Shown one piece after another: positions 1 through 6,011 of a DNA stretch of 6,011 nt (position 1 is its first letter; the number at the start of each line of letters is the position of its first letter). The DNA lies in assembly GCA_003449595.1 (NCBI GenBank), contig DMHB01000420.1:1-6011 (forward strand), in the 5' to 3' direction. The notes below the pieces were generated by a model. It had not been told where the DNA came from. It ran no database searches and was given only the letters and a program-made list of their open reading frames with translations. A program made the position numbers and the translations under genes. Origin of the DNA: Microscillaceae bacterium. GTDB taxonomy: Bacteria; Bacteroidota; Bacteroidia; Cytophagales; Microscillaceae.

Positions 1-1117
1 AAAGCTAAACGACCCAGTAGGCACAGAAATTAAGTTAGAAGAGTATTTTGATGTGTTCAAAGCCGATAAATTGGAGTTAGGACTTTCAGCCTATAGTGTC
101 ATTTGGGATTTCTTTATCCCATACAGCCTGACCTTGGCTTTGATTTTGGCTGTGGCCGAAGTGGTGTTGGGGCTTAATTTGGTGTTGTTTCATCGGGTGC
201 GCGGCAGCTTGTGGACTATATTGATATTGATTACTTTTTTCACTTTTCTTACATTTTATTCGGCTGTCTATAACAAAGTTACCGATTGTGGATGCTTTGG
301 TGATGCCATTAAACTAAGCCCTTGGCAATCGTTTTACAAGGATGTTATCTTGCTGAATATCACTGTTTTATTACTGACTGTCAGCTTTTGGAGACCCCAG
401 TATTTTTTGACCGAAGCCTCTGTAAGGCTGAAGGCTATTCTGAGTACAATAGCCAGTTTAGCTGCTTTTGGCTTAGGGGTTTACACGATTAACTATTTGT
501 CTATCATCGATTTCAGAGCCTACAAAGTGGGGGCAAGCATTCCCGACCAGATGAAGCCTTCTGCCGAGCTCAAATATGGGCCTGAAGTGTATGTGTATCT
601 CAACAAAAAAACCGGAAAAGACGAGCAATTTACGGCAGAAGTGTTTATGCAAGAGTGGAAAAAGTTATCTGATACAACCCTGTTCAAGTTCAAAAAACAC
701 CAAAAACCACTGCTCAACCCTGAAGCTTTGCCCAAGATAACCGATTATAAAGTTACTGATGCCCAAGGCAAAGACATCACCCAAGAAACCTTCAAGGGCA
801 AGAAATTGCTCATCATTGTTCCGCAAGTAAGCAAAACCCATTCGGCCAGCTACGAGAAGATCAACCGACTCATCAAACTGGCTGAAAAGGCTAATATCCA
901 ACCGATGATTTTTACGGCAACCGACCGTACCACCTTCGAGGCGTTTAGTAAGCAGTTCAAACTCACTACTATCCCCTTCTTTTTTGTGGATGATACGGTG
1001 CTGAAAACAATGATTCGTTCTAACCCGGGCATTATGTTGCTCGACGAAGGACGTGTAAAAGGCAAATGGCATTACAATAGTTTGCCCGACAATGGTGTGC
1101 TTGCCGGAATCGGGTAA
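1..1117 (+). CDS. BT_3928-like DoxX/MauE-type membrane protein with degenerate thioredoxin-like C-terminal domain (5' partial)
   Basis: The reading frame is open from base 2 to the TAA at 1115-1117 (371 visible codons), so the gene starts left of the window. A GTG at 53 is only an internal codon, because the residues before it (LNDPVGTEIKLEEYF) look like family sequence. Numbering from the codon at base 2, hydrophobic segments lie at about 41-63, 70-90, 114-130 and 143-166. A CGCFG motif at 96-100 follows the second segment, and such cysteine pairs are typical of MauE/DoxX redox-associated membrane proteins. The C-terminal domain (about 200-370) resembles a TlpA/thioredoxin fold: a GKKLLIIVP strand, then helix and strand, then an IRSNPGIMLL segment that fits the cis-proline loop. 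Where CxxC is expected the sequence reads VSKTHSAS, so this domain probably has no disulfide chemistry of its own. The family is widespread in Bacteroidota and its physiological role is, to my knowledge, not settled. A hairpin terminator follows 30 nt after the stop, which separates this gene from the transporter operon. The family call is from memory of its motifs; the membrane topology is inferred from hydrophobicity. Confidence 0.82.
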   Translation, partial: KLNDPVGTEIKLEEYFDVFKADKLELGLSAYSVIWDFFIPYSLTLALILAVAEVVLGLNLVLFHRVRGSLWTILILITFFTFLTFYSAVYNKVTDCGCFGDAIKLSPWQSFYKDVILLNITVLLLTVSFWRPQYFLTEASVRLKAILSTIASLAAFGLGVYTINYLSIIDFRAYKVGASIPDQMKPSAELKYGPEVYVYLNKKTGKDEQFTAEVFMQEWKKLSDTTLFKFKKHQKPLLNPEALPKITDYKVTDAQGKDITQETFKGKKLLIIVPQVSKTHSASYEKINRLIKLAEKANIQPMIFTATDRTTFEAFSKQFKLTTIPFFFVDDTVLKTMIRSNPGIMLLDEGRVKGKWHYNSLPDNGVLAGIG

Positions 1118-4100
1118 GTTTGCGCCGGTAAAATATTTTCTTCTTGCATCAGATTGTCCACAAACGGACAATCTGATTTGTTTTCGGACACTTTACCTAT
1201 ATTAAATTCCTTTGTAAGTAGCTGTTTTTCAATTACTTATCGAATTGGACACAACTTTGATAAGATAGCTGAACAATGGAGGCAAGGAAGTAATCAAAGT
1301 ACTTTGCATTACAAACTACCTTTTAATGCAACTTTTGGATTGCGCCGGCGTTTGAGTTTAAAACCCACTGCAAACAACTATTAAACTATACAAGGAGATT
1401 ATGGTCAATCTATTCGACATCCACAAGTATTACACCGTAGGAAACGGCAAATTACACGTCTTGCGAGGAATCAACTTAGAAATCCAACAAGGCGAACTGG
1501 TATCGATTATGGGTTCTTCAGGCTCCGGCAAATCCACGTTGCTCAATATCTTAGGTATTTTGGATGATTACGATGCAGGCGAATATTTTTTGAATGGCAC
1601 TTTGATGAAAAAACTATCGGCCAGCAAAGCAGCCTATTATCGTAACCAGTTCATTGGCTTTGTTTTCCAATCGTTCAACTTGCTTTCTTTCAAAAGCGCC
1701 GTAGAAAATGTAGCCTTACCACTTTACTACCAAAAAGTTAGCCGCAAGAAACGCAACGCCATTGCCCTTGAATACTTAGACCGAGTAGGCTTGAAAGACT
1801 GGGCAGAGCACCTTCCCAGCGAAATGTCGGGCGGACAAAAACAGCGCGTAGCCATCGCCCGCGCCCTCATCAGCCAGCCCAAAATTATCTTGGCCGATGA
1901 ACCGACTGGAGCCTTAGATACCAAAACCACCCAAGAGGTGATGGAAATTTTCAAAGACCTCCACCAACAAGGAATGACCATCATCATTGTAACCCACGAA
2001 AACGACATTGCGGCCCAAACCCAGCGGGTTATCCGCGTGAAAGACGGGCTGGTGGTGCACGAAGACCAAAGTACCTTAGTTCACGCTTAACGGTTGTTGC
2101 CCTATGTTTGACTTAGATAAATGGCAAGAGATTTTTGCCACCATGCGCAAAAACAAACTGCGTACTTTTTTGACTGCCTTCGGGGTATTTTGGGGTATTT
2201 TTATGTTGGTGCTCTTGTTGGGCGCAGGTAAAGGACTACAAAATGGCGTATTTCAAGATTTTGGCAACCAAGCCATCCGTTCGCTTTGGATGTGGAATGG
2301 CAAAACTTCGCTGCCCTACAAAGGGATGATTCCCGGAAGGCAAATTTTCTTTACCCAAGAAGACGTAGCCGCTATCGAAAAAGAAGTGCCCGGCGTAAAA
2401 CTTGTCGGCAAACGCAACCGCCTGACCGGGCAGTTTACGGTGAACTACAAAGAAAAAAATGCCTCTATGCAGGTATTTGGGGCTAATGTTGACTTCTTGT
2501 TCATCAATGGAGAGCAATTTTACAAAGGCCGGCCTTTCAATATGTACGACCTGAACGAAAAACGCAAGGTGGTCATCTTGGGCGAAAAAGCAAAAAAACT
2601 CTTGTTTAGCGACGATGAAGATGCCATTGGCAAATACATTCAGATAAAAGGGGTATATTTTCAGGTGGTGGGCTTGTTCAACCTGCCCAGCAACGATGGC
2701 CGACGAGAAGAACGCGCCTTGATTCCGTTTTCGACCTACCAAGCCATTTTCGATGTGAAAAACCGCATCGAGTTGGTAGGAATTACCTTAGATGAAACCG
2801 CCCAAGGCAAGGCTGTAGAAAGCCAACTCAGACAGGTTTTGGCGCAAAAGCATATTTTCGATCCCGAAGACCGGCAAGCCATCGGCATCAACAACAACGA
2901 AGAAGAATACCAACGCACGATGGGGCTGTTTACCGGCATCAATATGTTTGTGTGGGTGGTAGGCATTGGCACGCTCATCGCCGGTATTGTAGGAGTGAGC
3001 AACATTATGCTCATCATCGTCAAAGAACGAACCAAAGAAATAGGTGTGCGCAAGGCCATCGGGGCAACCCCTTGGTCGATTGTAAGCCTGATTTTACAAG
3101 AATCGATTCTTATCACCTCCATTTCGGGCTATATGGGTCTGTTGGCTGCCTTGGGCATTTTAGAGGGGATGCGTTTGTTGATAGAAGCCTCGGGGGGCAA
3201 TGTGCCTTTTTTCAAGAATCCGGAGGTCGATTTGGGTGTCGCTTTAGCGGCCATCATTATTTTGGTGATTGCCGGAGCCTTGGCGGGATTAATGCCGGCC
3301 TTGCGTGCTGCGCGCATCAAACCCATTGAAGCTTTGCGTGCCGATTAACCAATAGGCTTTGGATAGCCCAATCATTTACACAAAAAACTATACAAGTATG
3401 TTTGATATTGACCGTTGGCAAGAAATATGGGGCACGATTCGCCGACACAAACTACGCACTGCCCTTACTGCTTTTGGTGTTTTCTGGGGTATTTTTATGC
3501 TCATTGTGCTGTTTGGCGCGGGCAAAGGCTTAGAAAATGGCGTAGTAAGCCAGTTCGACATCGCCAAAAACACCGTGTTCGTTTGGTCGCAGCGCACCAG
3601 CAAAGAATACGCCGGGCTAAAACCGGGGCGCTTTATCAAATTTACGAACGACGATGTGGCCGCTATCAAGGGCAACATCGATGAAATCAACGTGGTAGCG
3701 CCCCGCAATGTGCTTGAAGGAGGTTTTACCATTAGTTATGGCACCAAAAACGCCTCGTTTCAGGTGTATGGCGAATACCCCGACTACACCAAAGTACGCC
3801 CTATTCTCATCACCGAAGGCCGATTTGTAAACGATAAAGACATAGCCGACCAGCGCAAAGTAGCCATCATCGGCACCCGTGTACAAGAAGTATTGTTTGG
3901 CGATAAAAACCCAATGGGCGAATACATCAAAATCAAGGGTGTAAATTTCAAAGTAGTGGGTTTGTTCAAAAGCCGCTCGAAAGGCGAAGATGCCCGCGAA
4001 GACAGCGAAACCATTTTTTTGCCCAGTACCTCGATGCAATATTCGTTCAATATGGTGAATCGGGTGCACTTTTTTGCCCTTACGCCCAAAGATGGCATTC

Positions 4101-6011
4101 CGGCAGAAGTCATCGAAACCAAGGTGAAAAAATTACTAGCCCAACGCCACATGGTAGCGCCCGACGACATACGCGCCATTGGGTCGTTCAACATCGAAAA
4201 AGAATTTCAGATGATTCAGGGGCTTTTTGCCGGCATCAGAGGTTTTAGTTGGTTGGTAAGCGTGGGTACCATCTTGGCCGGAGTAATCGGCGTAGGCAAC
4301 ATTATGCTGATCGTGGTGAAAGAGCGCACCAAGGAAATAGGCATCCGCAAAGCCTTGGGGGCTACTCCTTGGTCGGTAGTTAGTTTGATCATTCAGGAAG
4401 CCATCGTAATTACTTCCTTTGCGGGATATATTGGCCTCTTGGCCGGTGTTGGCTTGGTAGAAGGAATCAATTATTTGCTCAAAGTTTTTGATGCCGAAAG
4501 CAGCTTTTTTGCCAACCCTGAAATCAGCCTTTCGGTAGCCGTGAGCGCAACACTGATGCTGGTTGTTACAGGTACTTTGGCAGGGGTAATTCCGGCTATG
4601 AAAGCCGCGGCAGTCAATCCGGTAGAAGCTTTGCGCGATGAATAAACACAGAAACCTTACAAATTAGCACTATACATTTTTATAATTTTTTTACGCTTAA
4701 AACTATGATCCGACGAATTTCTATGGCGGTAGCCATCCTTATTTTCGTAGCGCTTTCCGTGTGGCTGGGGATGTATTTTTACAACAAGAACAAGAAAAAC
4801 CCCATTGTTTATAAAGTCGAAAAGCCTTTTGTGGCCGACATCACCAAAAAAACAGTGGCTACTGGTTCTATTGTGCCTCGGCGCGAAGTACTCATCAAAC
4901 CACAGGTTTCGGGTGTTATCGAGTCGATATTTGTAGAACCCGGACAGCCCGTGCGCGCCGGACAGCTCATTGCCCAAGTAAAGTTGGTGCCCAATTTAAA
5001 TGGTTTGAACAATGACCAAATCGGTATTAATTCTGCCCAAAACAATGTAGAAACAGCCAAAATCAACTTCCGCAACGCCGAAATTGAATTGGAACGTCAG
5101 CAAAAGTTATACGACCAAAACGTGATTTCGCAGGTAGAATACAACCGCTTTTTGCTCGATTTCAATGTCCGTAAAGAAGCCTTGCAGGCCGCAGAAAATA
5201 ATTTGGGCTTGGTGCGTTTAGGTGCCGCCCAACGCTCGGGAGCTGTAAGCAATGCCATTTATTCGACCGTTGACGGCATTATCCTCGATGTGCCTGTCAA
5301 GGTAGGGAGTTCGGTCGTAGAGCGCAGCAATTTCAACGAAGGAACTACGGTTGCCTCCATCGCCGATATGCAAAGCCTGATTTTTGAAGGAAAAATCGAT
5401 GAGTCGGAAGTTACCAAACTCAAGGAAGGGATGGAACTGAAGTTGAACATCGGCGCACTGCCCAACAAAACCTACAAGGCTATTTTAGAATACATCGCCC
5501 CCAAAGGCGTAGTGGAAGAAGGCGCTATCAAGTTTCAAATTCGAGCCCAAATTGTATTAGAGCCCAACGACAACTTGCGGGCTGGCTATAGCGCCAATGC
5601 CGACATTGTGCTCGAAGAGGTAAAACAAGTACTGGCCATCAAAGAAAGTGCCCTGCAATTTGGCAAAAAAGACAGTGTTTATGTGGAGATAGAAACCCAA
5701 CCGCAAATATTTGTCAAGAAAATTGTCAAACCGGGCGTTTCCGACGGCATCAATGTCCAAGTGTTGGAAGGCATTACCGCCAACGACAAAATCAAGATGC
5801 CCATCGTAGAAAAAGAGAAAAAGAAAACCCCTTAATCCAAGCTGTGCTATGGCCTCATCCTGCGAAAGGGTGGGGCTTTTTTGGTTTATAGGCCCAAGTT
5901 ACTTCTTGAACCAGTGCGTAACGATGATGTTGCTTTCCCCCACTGCCGCAGGTCTTCCGGCTTGTGGCTCATCAAAAATAAAAAAATCTCTACAACCTTG
6001 CAGTAGATAAG

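Overview
The window looks like chromosomal DNA from a member of the Bacteroidota, possibly a Cytophagales-like lineage, though the lineage is only a guess. Three things point there. The left-hand gene belongs to a membrane-protein family (BT_3928-like, DoxX/MauE type) that I know mainly from Bacteroidota. Most starts lack a Shine-Dalgarno sequence and have A/T-rich leaders instead. The transporter genes have the layout common in that phylum. I see no mobile element, CRISPR array, tRNA or rRNA.

Layout from left to right. (1) Positions 1-1117 hold the 3' portion of a plus-strand gene for a polytopic membrane protein with an intramembrane CGCFG motif and a thioredoxin-like C-terminal domain that lacks CxxC. 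Its true start lies left of the window. (2) Positions 1118-1400 are non-coding. They begin with a 12-bp perfect hairpin and T-rich tail that probably terminates gene 1. They continue with two inverted repeats, a weak candidate promoter and an unusually good ribosome binding site. (3) Positions 1401-5835 are a four-gene plus-strand cluster, most likely one operon. It encodes an ABC ATPase of the MacB/LolD class, two paralogous MacB-type FtsX permeases, and a membrane-anchored periplasmic adaptor of the HlyD/MacA class. (4) A strong rho-independent terminator lies at 5852-5882. (5) At the right edge, on the minus strand, is the C-terminal 36 codons of a converging gene that I do not recognise.

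How the genes work together: the cluster reads as a split, heteromeric version of a MacAB-type tripartite pump. The ATPase would power a dimer of the two similar but non-identical permeases. The adaptor would connect this dimer to an outer-membrane TolC-family channel, and it keeps the R-x3-L-x6-S tip motif known from TolC-binding adaptors. No outer-membrane channel gene is present here, so it must be elsewhere. The substrate cannot be told from the sequence. The overall picture is ordinary rather than a new system. The points most worth checking are the operator-like inverted repeats ahead of the operon, a 12-nt leader motif repeated exactly before two of its genes, and the unidentified minus-strand C-terminus.
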